64,000 bases of DNA, taken from the NCBI RefSeq assembly GCF_963576615.1, contig NC_088714.1:48527272-48591271 (forward strand), given 5' to 3'. Origin of the DNA: Watersipora subatra (lineage: Eukaryota; Bryozoa; Gymnolaemata; Cheilostomatida; Watersiporidae). Position 1 is the stretch's first letter. Each line of letters starts with the position of its first letter. The translations under genes were made by a program, and so were the position numbers. Below the pieces are notes generated by a model. The model was not told the origin of the DNA. It ran no database searches and saw only the letters and a list, made by a program, of their open reading frames with translations. Of the stretch, positions 11,601 to 24,100 are shown piece by piece.

Positions 11601-12725
11601 ACATTAACACAAAAGTTTTAAAAAAGCTGATTTCTTTGCGCAAAGGCTATTAATAATGGAAAGTGAAGGTCTTGATATTTTTACAGCAAAATTTAAACCA
11701 AGTAGTAATAGGCCACAATTGGAAACATGAATAAATGTTAAATAGCAAAACCAAGCCTGAGTTTATTTTAACAATCTTCAGTTTGTTTGTTAACTAAGAA
11801 ATTGGATTCAAGTCATACGTTGTAAATATGTATATGGCTTTAAATATACAAATAAAAATGTATGTGGTGTGATCATATTTGTATAGATTGTTATCTTCAA
11901 CCTTCAAAAAGAATTAAACTTTCCGAACTTATCCTACACATTCATTTAAAAACAAAACTTTGGGGCATTTTGGTTATCACCTTTGAAATGGCGACAGAAT
12001 CTTAGATTTCCAACTGCGACTACGGTGATAAGTAGTCCTTTACCAAATGTTTCATACATGCAAAAAATGGTAATGGCCTTCACTAATGATGCACAAGATA
12101 ATCAATCTTAAACATTTCCCAAACTTCAGTCATTCCTATTTTGATTTGACCATTTTCGAACTCGACGTTAAGACCTGGTTTAGAAATCCTTCCCCTTTTA
12201 ACAAAGCAGCAAGTTAATCCGCAATATGCGATTGCCCATTGTAACACCGGCCACGCAGCAACTCAACACGCGCACAGTTCCTAATGCGCAAATTTGCCGA
12301 ATGGAAACATAGTGAATATGATGCAGAATGTGCCTAAATCAGTATTAGTACATAAACAGCATCTTTACATATTTCTTTTAATTTGCTTAAAAGTTATATA
12401 AAAAAGAAGAGTGATTAGACAAATTAAATAAACATGATATTTAATATTTCATAAATATTAAATATGCATGTATATTTAATATTGTCTTTCTTTTATGGCA
12501 ATAACTGTCATCTGAACAATATACTGCAAAAAGTTTACTATCGACTACAGATCCATGCAAATTATTATAAAAACTTCTAACAAGTAAATTAGTGAACTCA
12601 TTAATGACTCCGTTTTTGTTTTAACACTTACATCAGTAAGGTCTTGGCATGCTCCTTGTCTTTTACAAGTATTGTTTCTCACAGTAAGAATGCGGTCATA
12701 ATAGTCTTTGGTAGCCTTCTCTGCC
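5633..12725 (-). CDS. Partial unidentified gene, three phase-compatible exons
   Basis: Three open stretches with good splice signals join in phase on the minus strand. Exon at 12725-12632: AG acceptor, phase 2 in, phase 0 out, donor GTAAGTG, encoding AEKATKDYYDRILT...CKRQGACQDLTD. Exon at 9077-8891: phase 0 in, phase 1 out, donor GTAAGAA, encoding KSLQECGWTLLCG and later YGCNGYMAHGARDSIAVAP. Exon at 5721-5633: phase 1 in, phase 0 out, donor GTATGA, encoding EFCRKNDYIIRFHNPSA and GGRVFVGDIAK. The joined 123-residue stretch is cysteine-rich with an NNT sequon, compatible with an extracellular protein. I do not recognise the family. The first and last exons of the gene were not found. Family X elements and SINE pieces fill the introns. 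The phase agreement supports one gene but could be partly chance. Confidence 0.5.
6324..7204 (+). mobile_element. Family X DNA transposon, non-autonomous copy A
   Basis: The left end reads TGTAATTGAACGCCATGACG, then CTATTTTTCAACCCTTCCTC and tandem GGTGGCGTTCAAATAGA-like units. The right end repeats the same units (7110-7190) and closes with GCGTTCAATTAGAGATTTTA. The interior (GAAAGCAAATGTTGCC-like stretch, CTACCAGTTGATATCTATTG) matches copies C and D. It encodes nothing and is a deletion derivative lying in an intron of the minus-strand gene. Confidence 0.75.
7205..8890. other. Intronic AT-rich DNA, nothing assigned
   Basis: No long ORF, TIR pair or tandem repeat was found between family X copy A and the exon at 8891-9077. 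If the three-exon minus-strand model holds, this is intron. Confidence 0.4.
9394..10955 (-). mobile_element. Family X DNA transposon, non-autonomous copy B
   Basis: It is bounded by GTAAAACCTCTAATTGAA (9394) and its inverse TTCAATTAGAGGTTTTAC (ending 10955). Next to each terminus lie iterated CACCTCCAATTGACCGCCA-like units and GGGTTGAAAAATAGA. Read on the minus strand, the interior is collinear with the right and left parts of copy C (TTTTGGCAGAGC, AACGCGTTAAACAAGGAACT-like, CAAAACTTTTCGTC). At 1.56 kb it lacks the transposase region of copy C. No clear TSD is visible. Confidence 0.8.
10975..11112 (+). mobile_element. SINE fragment
   Basis: CCCAATGAATCCACTGCATT, a degraded A-box region, then GATCAAATCCAGCGCTGTG and TTTTAATTGCTATA match, in order, the middle and 3' part of the SINE copies at 36.3 and 38.0 kb. 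The 5' third is missing. Confidence 0.5.
11113..12631. other. No feature assigned
   Basis: AT-rich sequence. Two ORFs near 11088-11523 are not supported as genes (see rejected items). AT-rich palindromic TAAATATT runs occur near 12435-12480. Confidence 0.4.
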
Positions 12726-13978
12726 CTTTAAATAATAATAGAAAATATTCTCCAAGCTGGAATAGTCAAAATAACTAAAACATTTCTATTGTTAATACTA
12801 TTAGTTATACGCTTAGAAGATCATCCTATTTTCCGATTAAAACACTTTTTAGCTTTTCTGCTTTGATGGTCAAAATAAAATATGGCAATACATGTATTAC
12901 TTTATTGGCATTAATTTCATTTCAAATAAAATGTTTCTCAAATTTTGCTATATAGCAATAAAAAACAAAAAAAGGAAAAGGCAATAATTAACTAATAAAG
13001 TCAAATAAATGGTTTGACAAATATAATTTAAAATACTGTTCTCTGCTAAGAGAAAGGATATTAATTGAAAAATCGTTAAAGCAGCTAGCAATGATATTTT
13101 TAAAATAATTGCTAGGTGTTGCATGCAATTTCTTCATATCACGTAAGTTGATATTAGTTGAAAACCTGTTGCTGGCCCGTATAAAATGACGAAACAAACC
13201 GTGAATGATGAAAATCTGTCTAGGAGTTTTTGCGAAGTTTCAGTAAAACAGCTGGAAGATAAATAACTTTCAGTCAAGCATTTGTTAAAAAGGTATGCAA
13301 AATGAATATACATTGCCTTACGTGTATGTGTTTATATGCATCCAGCGCGCTTGACAGCTGCCTCTATTTGAAAATGGAAATGTAATATCATAGTAAGATT
13401 GTCCTCTCAATGAAACTAAAATAAACATACATGTATGTTACTTCTAAAACAGTTTTCGATGAAACATAATACAGGCAAACTTCAGAAAATTTAAAAATGT
13501 GTCAACTGGTAGAAAGTGAAATAATTTGGCAAATTGCTTAAAAAATCTGAGAAATTATGATGTTTTACAGAAACTGTTAAAATATAGTTAATTATTCAAG
13601 TTTCTAACAAGATAAGTGGTATAGTTCCATCTTAAACATGTTCAAACTTTCTAGAGATTCATGGAAGTATATATGTAAGTTCTGCAGCCACTAGTTTAGT
13701 ATAGTTAAAGCTATTAGAATTCCTGGTTTAATAAATAATTAAATTACTTAGACGTAATATAAGTATATAATATATTATATAATTATATTAAGCAAGTTAA
13801 CTAGTGTGAAAGCTTTACCAAACATGACAAACAAAAAACAATTCACCAGTTAAATTTTAATAAATAATAAAAAGACTTTTAATCAGCACGCTATTAAATA
13901 CTTCTTTTCCGTCTTCGATTTGCAAAATTTATACTTTGTTTTTAATTTATTCAGCTCTAGGTTTTATTTTTCAACATC
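12726..13978. other. AT-rich DNA, nothing assigned
   Basis: No coding signal, TIR or tRNA-like structure. A donor-like GTAAGG on the minus strand near 13318 follows a short open stretch but gives no convincing exon. Confidence 0.4.
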
Positions 13979-13983
13979 TAGTA

Positions 13984-14844
13984 ACAGCAGTCAGCGCTGC
14001 CATATCAGTCAGCACTACCATATCAGTCAGCACAACCATATCAGTCAGCGCTGCCATATCAGTCAGCGCTACCATATCAGTCAGCACTACCATATCAGTC
14101 AGCGCTACCATATCAGTAACCGCTACCATATCAGTCAGCGCTGCCATATCAGTCAGCGCTACCATATCAGTCAGCACTACCATATCAGTCAGCACTACCA
14201 TATCAGTCAGCGCTGCCATATCAGTCAGCACTACCATATCAGTCAGCGCTACCATATCAGTCAGCGCTACCATATCAGTCAGCGCTACCATATCAGTCAG
14301 CGCTACCATATCAGTCAGCGCTACCATATCAGTCAGCGCTACCATATCAGTCAGCGCTACCATATCAGTCAGCGCTACCATATCAGTCAGCGCTACCATA
14401 TCAGTCAGCGCTACCATATCAGTCAGCGCTACCATATCAGTCAGCGCTACCATATCAGTCAGCGCTACCATATCAGTCAGCGCTACCATATCAGTCAGCG
14501 CTACCATATCAGTCAGCGCTACCATATCAGTCAGCGCTACCATATCAGTCAGCGCTACCATATCAGTCAGCGCTACCATATCAGTCAGCGCTACCATATC
14601 AGTCAGCGCTACCATATCAGTCAGCGCTACCATATCAGTCAGCGCTGCCATATCAGTCAGCGCTACCATATCAGTCAGCGCTGCCATATCAGTCAGCGCT
14701 ACCATATCAGTCAGCGCTACCATATCAGTCAGCGCTACCCTATCAGTCAGCGCTACTATATCAGTCAGCAGTCAGCACTACCATATCAGTCAGCAGTCAG
14801 CACTACCATATCAGTCAGCAGTCAGCACTACCATATCAGTCAGA
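13984..14844. repeat. 18-bp minisatellite, ~47 units
   Basis: The unit CATATCAGTCAGCGCTAC is tandemly repeated from just after CAGCAGTCAGCGCTGC to 14844. The centre (about 14240-14640) is almost perfectly homogeneous. The edges carry GCGCTGCC and GCACTACC variants, and the right flank has units with an extra CAGTCAG insertion. Because 18 is divisible by three, five or more frames stay open, giving spurious repeat ORFs on both strands (HISQRY, ISVSAT, MVALTD repeats). Homogeneous centre and variable edges are typical of expansion by unequal exchange or slippage. Confidence 0.97.
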
Positions 14845-17800
14845 TGTTAATTATTTAAATATCATAAAAACGATCACAAATTTACAGGATTCCTCATCGA
14901 CTAGTTCCTATCTCAGAAACCTTTTCATTCTTTTAATTACCATCCAGAAAGACCTAGTAATACTATGTGAGATTAATTGCTGTACTATTTATTCAATATT
15001 GCGGATAGGATGTTTTAGCCATTAATAACCCGTAAAAAATTTGTATACTAGACCATACAGCTGAAATAGCAGTCATAGTGATATGGTTCTTTTCCTACTA
15101 CAAGTTGTCAATGATTTAGTCAGGGCTTTTTGTTGGAGTACAAGATTACACAGCCAAGCTTACACTAAACCAATAATGCAGCTCTAACCATGTTTGGGCA
15201 GACATTTCTACTTGCCTGGGACAACGACTTCAACACTGAAAGCTACAGTAGTTTTAAGAGAACTAGCAGTTTGTGGTAATCAAATTTATGGAAACCTTTG
15301 ATATTTTTAAGGCTTTGAGCTAGAAACAACCAAAACCTGAGTTGAAGTGCTGATAGTGGAGGTATGTAATTGGTCTAGAAAACTAGAGCCATCGACATTG
15401 AGTTTCTGATTAACTCTTGACTTCATAAAATACAGCAACTCGGTAAGTTAATTCCACGGTCAAGTGAATGCTTAAACTGCAAAAGTTCAAACTTGCCTTT
15501 TCAGTAAATTTGTTACATAGAAAACAATTATTTTGAAATGGAGTGTTAAATGTTTTTGTGTTTTTAGTAATTCTCTTCCTTTATTTTTACTTTTTTGGTT
15601 TGTTCATAATTATAAATAATTTCCTTTAGTTTAGATATTGTCACATTCAATTAGTTTACAACTTACTATGAAAATTTTTCCAAGAGTCAATTTATTAAGT
15701 CACCTTGCCATTATCTCATACTTTTTGAAATATATATTGCAAATGTCAGTAATGTAAAATATCTTGTGCAAGATGTCACCTCTCAAAGCTAAAAGAACCA
15801 TTCACTTCGAGTTCGTTAATAGTGTATATTTCATCAGTCAGATATCAACACGTTATAACTAAAATGATTACAATATGAGTGCATGGGTCTGTCTCTTTTG
15901 AGCTGTCCTTGCAGTCTGCACACTGAGGAAAAGAATTACGGCTGTTTATATAGCCTACTCTCACCCTTCCGTCCAAGAGAAGGCTGGCTGGTCATTTTTC
16001 AATTGGCAGGTTATTTTTCAACCGGCTGGCTATCGTCAAGTAAACTTGTCTTTGAACCAACTGGCTCGAGTTGGTGGCCAGCTGGCTTCCGCCAGTTGTT
16101 AAAATTAGAGCAGATATCTTTTGTTTATTCATGGGTTTTATCTTTCTACATACATACTAGCGAACTTAAGCTGTCAACATGAAAATGACGTATTTTGCTC
16201 TTGCTGAACTTGGTTTTGGAAGCTAGCAGCATCAAGTGTCATAGTATTTACTTATACTATTAAACTAGTGGCTTAGACTTGCATGGCATCACCTGGCTTC
16301 AGTATAGATTACTTTGGAAGCTTTTATTTTTGCCTTGCTCCCTTAACAAATGGCAGCTTTTTTAGGTCAAGTTCAAAACACATGTCAAACAACTTTTCTG
16401 TTCTGACTCTGATGACAGCAGACTTACAACTTGTAACAGAGGATTAACCTACACTGTAAGTTAGAAAATTAACTTCTCCAACAATCCATCAATGGTAGAC
16501 TCGTCATCCGTTACTAGTCCCAACTTCTGCCATGCAGAAGAAATTTTAAATAAAACTCATCTCGAAAAAATACCCAAGTAGCCAGGGTTGAAGAAGGGCT
16601 GAGACATCTCAAATATGGTGCTAATAAGGGCCTGATGACAACTAAATCAGACCAGCGAGTAACTTTTTTCTTTCAAGTACCTCATAAACTGACTACACTG
16701 ATCGTCTCTGCAAAATCGCTGGTTGAGGGTTCTACCACTGTTGCCAACATTTAACAGTCGAGCTAGGCTCAAAGCATAGTAGCCGTTGCAAAGGCAAAGG
16801 CTAATTATTTTGTCAATGTCTTGCCACCAAACAAGTGACACCGCCACACAAGTAACATCACCAAAAAATTTACACCACCAAACAAGCCAATTACTTCAAA
16901 CAGTTTTACAACACTTCCACATAGTCTTAATAGTTCGCTACATTCATTCACTAACTTGCGTTTTCTATTGCCAACAACAACTCAAGCACAAAACGTTTCC
17001 AACAACTGCTATCAGTGTTGTGTAGACAAGCAATCAGCTCCAATATCATATGCACTATCTACTGTTCTTCAAAATGAAATGTTGACATACACTTAGATGC
17101 ACTAGATCAGCAATTATTCACTGACCTCTCTGCAAAACTACATACTGTAGACCATACGCCCGACAGGAGAATGAGCTATCAGCATCTTTAGAGGCCAAGC
17201 TAAAATGGTATACATATGTTTCGTGTGTTTATTTTTCTTCGTGAGACTTGGCAATTTCTTTTTATGTTACACCACAGTCCATACTAAGTGAGAGCATTGT
17301 TTTGCTAGTTTGCTTAACAATTAGAATTTGTTATCAATGATATTTTTTTACCATGCAAAATCAGAAGTTTTTTTCATCTTTGCTTACTACTTGTTTGTAA
17401 GCAAACAAACAGTAATTAAAACGATTCTTTACTGATGTAACTATCAGTAAAAATAGTCACATCAATGGTCACGGATAGTCAGATAGTCACGGCAATGCAT
17501 AACTTATTAAAACTTTTTGGTCTCCGCTTTGTTTATAAAATTCCATGGAATAGCATGTTGGTCATTTTTGATACTTAGCAATAAGAAGGAAGTACATAAT
17601 GCTGTGTCATAGTTCATGGGAGCCAGAAGTTCACCGCAGAGAGCTTTAGCCACACCGTTAGCATTGCTTTATGCTTTATTGTTCCACAAGAATTGTATTA
17701 GTCTTTCTTTAATCATGCTAGCTAGAAACAACCTGCTTAAAAAGTACAAGCAGTTTGAACATATATAATCTGACCTTTTACAGAAGGTCTGATTACTTGG

Positions 17801-18359
17801 CACTGTTGAAGGTAGCAAAAATGTTTGCTGTACGTTTTAGTCCTTGTCTGTGTCTTTAATTAAGGGTCTGGTTAAAGGGCTTTTTTCATTCATGACTATA
17901 GACATGTCCATTGTGCATAATGGCTGCTTTACTCAAATAAAGTTCTGCAAGCATCTCTCGGTACTGGTATTCTGAAATGACCTACATTCTTTGGCGATGT
18001 TGTTTTGAATTGTTGTTGCAGCCATCGATTCATGACAATGTGGATTACCATCTGTTTCCATTAGCATAGGTTTTCAGGATTGCGTGTGATGGTTTCGCAT
18101 TCTGTATATATCTAACTTATGTGTCTACACTTACAACAATCAATTAAGATATTTTTCCTTGTTAGGCCAACTAGTCATTCAAGTGCATTCGTTCTCCTTG
18201 ATTAGCATCCTTCAAAAGCAAAACTATATCTAAATTGGGTACTCATCGTCAGATAACAACTTGTACTGCTGCGTAGTAAACCTTCTCATAAAATCTGACC
18301 CTATTGTTTTTACTTTTAGTAAAGTTGATACTCTTTTTAATTTATATATACATAAATAT
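14845..18359. other. No gene or element recognised
   Basis: About 3.5 kb of AT-rich DNA. The ORFs near 15883-16182 and 16647-17025 lack motifs and splice context. A GGCTGG/CCAGCTGG-rich stretch near 15985-16095 has local inverted repeats. Confidence 0.4.
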
Positions 18360-18785
18360 ATATATATAAATATATATATAAATTTATATACATATTTCTC
18401 AAAGTTTGTGTGTATGTATGTCGGCAAGTGGGTAGTTCTAGCTATAGCTATTAAAATCTTGGAATAATAAACCCATATCGCTGAAGATTTGATCTTGGAA
18501 CCTCCGGCTCACCAGCCGATGCCTTACCAATTCAGCCACACGAGCTTGATGGATTTTTTAGGTGATATATGTCGGTATATTATGGGAGCAAATACGCTAT
18601 AGCTCTTCGCCACAGCGCAAAGTCATGAAAAGCGGTAGCTCTTATTAGTAAGCTTACTCACGTTATCCATTGGCAATGTGCCTGGCTAATAGCAAGTGGC
18701 AGGCAACTCTCATTACCTCTCATTGTTTATAAGTTGATTTTTAATACCTAGACAATGCCCGGTCGCACAGCTAGTATATGCAAAA
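18360..18785 (-). mobile_element. tRNA-derived SINE, near full length
   Basis: On the minus strand it reads: GACCGGGCATTGTCTAGGTA, AATGAGAGGTAATGAGAG, AGGCACATTGCCAATGG, then a tRNA-like module with TGGCTGAATTGGTAAGGC (A box) and GGTTCCAAGATCAAATC (B box), then TTCCAAGATTTTAATAGC, CACACAAACTTTGAGAAATA and a (TA)-rich tail. Copies at 36.3, 38.0 and 62.0 kb share the same block order. The tRNA module is internal, behind a ~230-bp head, which is unusual for a simple tRNA SINE. Confidence 0.8.
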
Positions 18786-20959
18786 AGGACCTAAAATAGA
18801 CAAATGCTTTGTCCGGAGAAATTGCATGTCCTCACATGCAGCTTTTTCTAAAGTCTAAAACTTTATGACCAGCAAAGGTCTTTGTCCAAAACTTCTCCCA
18901 AAATTCTTAAAAACTATCTAGGCTCATTTTCAGCTGGTGTAATAAGAGAAGAGCGATCTAAGCTCGATGTACTTGGTAAGTCTACGCTTTCTAAGATTAA
19001 CCCTACAGATCCTTTGAGATAGGTCGACACCATTGCTTTTAGCTATTCTAAAGCTACTAAAGTATTGCGTGAATGGCTTTTCAAAACTGATTCAAAAACT
19101 GTTTTGAAATATATTTGACGGCAAATAGTTGCATCTACAAAGACTTTTTAAATAAAATTAAACCAGCGCTTAATTAGCGTAGCACCATTTTTGATGATTT
19201 TCACAGACTTGTAGAGAACTTTTGCATCTACATGTATGACACAGAAACTTTAATGCGGGGTGTTGTGTGTCATAGACAATTGACTCTGCTAGCAGATCTT
19301 TGGTGTAGATCATCTCTCAGTAGTACCATTACATGCATTTGCATATAAAATGTTTAAATAAAGTTCTGTCTTAACAAATAATGAGAAGCAAAAAAAAACC
19401 AAAACATTGCAACATATTAATTCGATTTCTACTTTTGAATAACAAAAGGAAAATGACTGCAACTTTTTCACTCCAATATCCTTGTTTCTTGACTCAAGAA
19501 AAGTCTGTGGCAGGATTTTGGTATAAGTTCAACTTTGTAAATTCAATTGCTATTAAAGACTAACCTGTGAAGAAACATGTGAGGATGAGAGTTCTTAAAG
19601 TCCAAATTATAAATGAATCCATTTCCTTATTCAAATAGTTTTGCCTTCATGTCATTTTCACAGCTATGGAATGCATGAAATGCAACAAGAATATTTGAGT
19701 TATGCTACGCAAAAATTTTGATTGATAAAAATTTCAAACGTGGCTTAAAATTGCTAACAAGCATAACCACTAGAATGTCACTCTTGTAAGACCATGGTTG
19801 TTGAGCTTTTGGAGTTGCACATATACGAGTAAAACCAGAGGCGGCCAATTTAGACAGCAATGTTTTTAGGCGATTGAAAAATTGTTGTAAAACGCTATCA
19901 TAAGCATAGCAATCATTGAAGTGCAAGAAACTATCAAAAAAATTTATATAAAATTATTAACAATTATAATTTATTGTTCATTAGAATTTTTTGATAAAGC
20001 AAAATTTTTTGAAAGATTTTAAACATAACGCTTGTGAGAGGACTATTTTTGTAGCCAACATAAGATGTCATGTAACTTGTTCAGGTCAAAGAAGAATTTG
20101 CTGAAATAGAAATGAGCCAGTTACATGTATTTTAACCTCATGAATCACATAACGATATGAGTTTTTGCTGGCATTTATGTGTTGAATAATATAGAAATAG
20201 CGGTAATATTCTTATCATTTATTGTTTATAACACCAACTTGAATGACACTGCCTTCATTACCTGTATATGATAGATTTCACAGCTTGCGTTGCTAAATCT
20301 CCTACTCTGTAGAACCAATTAAGATTATTCTTTCATGAGTCGCTAGTAATCTTTAATATCAAATAATGTAATCCTGGTTAAACCTGTTATTTGCAAAAAT
20401 TTATAATTTACTGAATATTAAGAAAAAATAAGCTGAAACAATCAAAATTGAGTGTAGAGCAGTTGTCAACATTGGAATTCGTTGTAATCTACCTATGTAA
20501 AAAAACTCTTGAGTACAATGAGGTAGAAACTCACTGATACCCAAAACTCGAGAAAGTTAAAACAAAGCAAATTTTAGATAAAGAGTAAACAATATATTGA
20601 ATTTATTCTGCTTTTTTAAACCATATTGCATATACATATCATAAGTAACGTCTAACCTAATGGAAACTCTCCAGAATAGTAAAGCAGCTATCAGAGGACT
20701 TTTAATCTCCCAACTATGATTTTGCAGTTACAACTTAGTAATAAGTAGATAATTATTTTTTTCAAACCTAAAGACTTTATGTTTTACTTAAAAAGTCAAC
20801 AGCAGAGATATTCGCTAATCTGTGGGTTCAGTGATGAAAGATTCAACAATGCATTATGGACCCAAGACCACAAAAAGGCTCAGTGGCTGAATATAAATAC
20901 TTTGCAGTTAAAACCTTATTTATATCACTCACATCCAATCTTAAGACTGCTGAATCTTA
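18786..20959. other. No gene or element recognised
   Basis: AT-rich DNA. A minus-strand open stretch at 19926-19705 (FNRLKTLLSKLAASGF...) has rather balanced composition but no recognised domain and no clear exon boundaries, so it is not called. Confidence 0.35.
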
Positions 20960-20964
20960 TTTTA

Positions 20965-22377
20965 AACTATAACATTGCGCTGACTTATAACATTGTTTTG
21001 ACTTAAACATTATGTTGACTTATAACAATGTGTTGACTTATAACATTAGATTGACTTATAACACTGTGCTGACTTATAAAGTTGTGTTGTCTTATAATGT
21101 TGTTTTGACATATAACATTATGTTGACTTACAACATTGTGTTGACTTATAGCACTGTGTTGACTTATAACACTGTGTTGACTTATAACATTGTGTTGACT
21201 TATAACGTTGTGTTGACTTATAACGTTGTGTTGACTTATAATATTGTGTTGACATGTAACATTGTGTTGACTTATAATGTTGTGTTGACTTACGACATTG
21301 GGTTGACTTATAACATTGTGTTGACTTATAACGTTGTGTTGACCTATAGCATTGTGTTGACTTATAACGTTGTGTTGACTTATAACGTTGTGTTGACTTA
21401 TAACGTTGTGTTGACCTATAGCATTGTGTTGACTTATAACGTTGTGTTGACTTATAACATTGTGTTGACTTATAACGTTGTGTTGACGTATAACGTTGTG
21501 TTGACTTATAATATTGTGTTGACATGTAACATTGTGTTGACTTATAATGTTGTGTTGACTTACGACATTGGGTTGACTTATAACATTGTGTTGACTTATA
21601 ACGTTGTGTTGACCTATAGCATTGTGTTGACTTATAACGTTGTGTTGACTTATAACGTTGTGTTGACTTATAACGTTGTGTTGACCTATAGCATTGTGTT
21701 GACTTATAACGTTGTGTTGACTTACGACATTGGGTTGACTTATAACATTGAGTTGACTTATAACGTTGTGTTGACTTATAATATTGTGTTGACTTGTAAC
21801 ATTGTGTTGACTTATATCATTGTGTTGACTTAAAACATTGTGTTGACTTATAACGTTGTGTTGACCTATAGCATTGTGTTGACTTATAACGTTGTGTTGA
21901 CTTATAACGTTGTGTTGACTTATAACATTGAGTTGACTTATAACGTTGTGTTGACTTATAATATTGTGTTGACTTATAGCGTTGCGTTGATTTATAACGC
22001 TGAGTTGACTTATAACGTTGTGTTGACTTATAATATTGTGTTGACTTGTAACATTGTGTTGACTTATAATGTTGTGTTGACTTACGACATTGGGTTGACT
22101 TATAACATTGTGTTGACTTATCACGTTGTGTTGACTTATATCATTGTGTTGACTTATAACATTGGATTGACTTATAACGTTGTATTGACTTATAACATCG
22201 TGTTGACTTATAACGTTGTGTTGACTTATAACGTTGTGTTGACTTATAACATTGTGTTGATCTATAACACTGTGTTGACTTATAACATTGTGTTGACTTA
22301 TAACGTTGTGTTGATCTATAACACTGTGTTGACTTATAACATTGGATTGACTTATAATACTATGTTGACTTCTAATT
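20965..22377. repeat. 18-bp minisatellite with 270-bp higher-order period
   Basis: The unit TTGACTTATAACGTTGTG repeats roughly 78 times with point variants (ATATTG, ACATGTAAC, ACGACATTGGG, CCTATAGC). A block from GACATGTAAC at 21251 recurs at 21521 and is identical for roughly 200 bases, giving a higher-order period of 270 bp, or 15 units. Degenerate first units start near 20965. Several frames are open on both strands (VLTYNV, ISQHNV and STQRYK repeats). No promoter, splice pattern or domain supports translation. Confidence 0.96.
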
Positions 22378-23848
22378 CTAAGATATTCTAAGATATCCAA
22401 CCACAAGTTTGAGAGAAACTCCGACAGTCTCAGAGGCAATATTTTGTAATACCCAACCCATTGCGACAAAACTTGGAATTCTATGCTCAAATGGAGTTTA
22501 TTGTAGCAAAGCAAATATGAAAAAAATTTTTGCACTTTGATCTGATTTCTAAAACCAATATTTTAGGAATGATTAACCTACACGTTAATGACGTTCTACA
22601 AGAAAACAAAGTGATTTGTAAGATATTAACACATCTTAAAGGCAAAAAGAATGGTTTATTTAAAATGATGTATTGATTTTGACTTAAATATTTCAGCCTT
22701 ACCGAGTGGTGTCAGCTAGACCTTTATTTGACAACCATCATCTCACTACAACAACATTGCTGTAATATTCCCATAAAAGAGAGTAATTAACGCAAGCCAT
22801 GCAATTTTCACTGTCTTATTTATGCTGACTGTCATTGCGGACAGTCATTGCTGACAGTCATTGCTGCAAATTACGATTAAAGTTAACAATCTCATCTTGA
22901 GCCTGCCTCAATATTTATTATTTATACATTCTATCCAACATACTGATATGTCCGTCTGTGAACTTCGGTCATGTCATCATTGTCTAAAACATAAAATATA
23001 TACTTTGGCTAATGTAGTGCTTTGTGTATGCCAAGTTGTTGTTGATTTTGAAATTTCATGCTTTGGCGTCAATCATATTATTATAGGTTTTATATAAAAG
23101 AACACTTTTGGTTATGGGGAGTTGGTTTTTACATGTTATTACCGTATGCACAGTGTACGCTACTCGAATATCCCACTTGCTTAATTATTGAGTGTATGTC
23201 GTGTTTACACAAGCCCACTTGCCAAACCTATAAGAGTGCAATCAGAACAAACTCACAAAAAAGTCCCAAATGTTGTCATTTAACTTTACTAGTAAGCAAG
23301 TTTGTCATTGTTCACCATAGGCAAGAAAGAATTTTTGCTATGCATACCATTTTTATTTAATGCTAAAAAGATGTGTAGAGTTTTTTTTTGGAAAATTATT
23401 TGATTGCATTGATGCATGTAATAACGCCTACTTTACCCTTCAAAGTTTTGACCTTTAAAGAAAATTGTGAAATCACTATAGCGAATAGTAGCAAAAACCA
23501 TTCTAGATTACCCTCACAAACCCTATGGTTATGCCTAAAATACTGTATAACTGTATGTAAATAATAGTGATAACTTGTTTTCAAAAAGACAACAGGAGTT
23601 AAGGCTGTCACTTGTTACATGCACCAAGGTTTAGCTTAGGCAAATGATTAATCGATACAAAGATAGTATATGTACAACCAGATCATAGAACTTTCACTTT
23701 TATATATGAAGGACAGTACAGAATGTGATGCAGCAAATATGGATTTCATTAACTTCACCTAGTTTCACAGTTTCAATACATTTATGCGAGTTCCCTAGTT
23801 ATAATAGCTTATCCTAACGCCTACGTATATCGTAAACAGCAGCGGTGC
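22378..23848. other. Unassigned DNA left of the MULE
   Basis: No gene recognised. A small triplication of ACAGTCATTGC with variants occurs near 22827-22866. ORFs at 22861-23360 and 23396-23611 have no motif or splice support. Confidence 0.4.
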
Positions 23849-23872
23849 GCGAGAGGAAATTAGCACCCCAAA
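23849..23872 (+). repeat. MULE left TIR
   Basis: 24-bp terminal repeat preceded by GGTGC. It is identical to the inverse of 33732-33755. Confidence 0.85.
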
Positions 23873-24100
23873 TGAGAACGCGCGCGGGAGGTAGGAATAA
23901 TGGGTTGTTGGGTTTACCCGCGAGCGCCAAGTACGCCGAGCGTACTTATTCTAATTTCCTAGCTAATTTCGTAGCTAATTTCCTCTCGCTCGTTATCGCG
24001 TTCTAAACTACACGTTCTAAACTCGTACACTAAACTTGCATCTTCCCTATCTTGGAGAAAAGATTCTTTCAGCAAGCTTGAATCAGACACCTATCATACC
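23873..24100 (+). promoter_or_regulatory. Probable MULE promoter and 5' UTR region
   Basis: The 228 bp between the left TIR and the first ATG are unusually rich in GC and CpG for this window (AACGCGCGCGGG, CGCGAGCGCC, CGCTCGTTATCGCG). They contain three near-repeats of TAGCTAATTTC, two of them matching the TIR interior. No TATA box was identified. Position and composition suggest the transposase promoter; this is inference. Confidence 0.4.

Noticed and set aside
13920-14858. Long repeat-protein ORFs on both strands
   Set aside because: They are produced by an 18-bp tandem repeat without stops. Several frames are open at once and no promoter, splice signal or signal peptide accompanies them.
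19705-19926. Minus-strand ORF (FNRLKTLLSKLAASGF ...)
   Set aside because: Composition is slightly gene-like, but no domain, no clear acceptor/donor pair and no neighbouring exon were found.
13984-22377. CRISPR-like arrays
   Set aside because: Direct tandem repeats with no unique spacers, in a eukaryotic, intron-bearing context.
21003-22535. 510-residue minus-strand ORF and several plus-strand ORFs
   Set aside because: Same cause: an 18-bp AT-rich minisatellite. Composition follows the repeat unit and all frames are similarly open.
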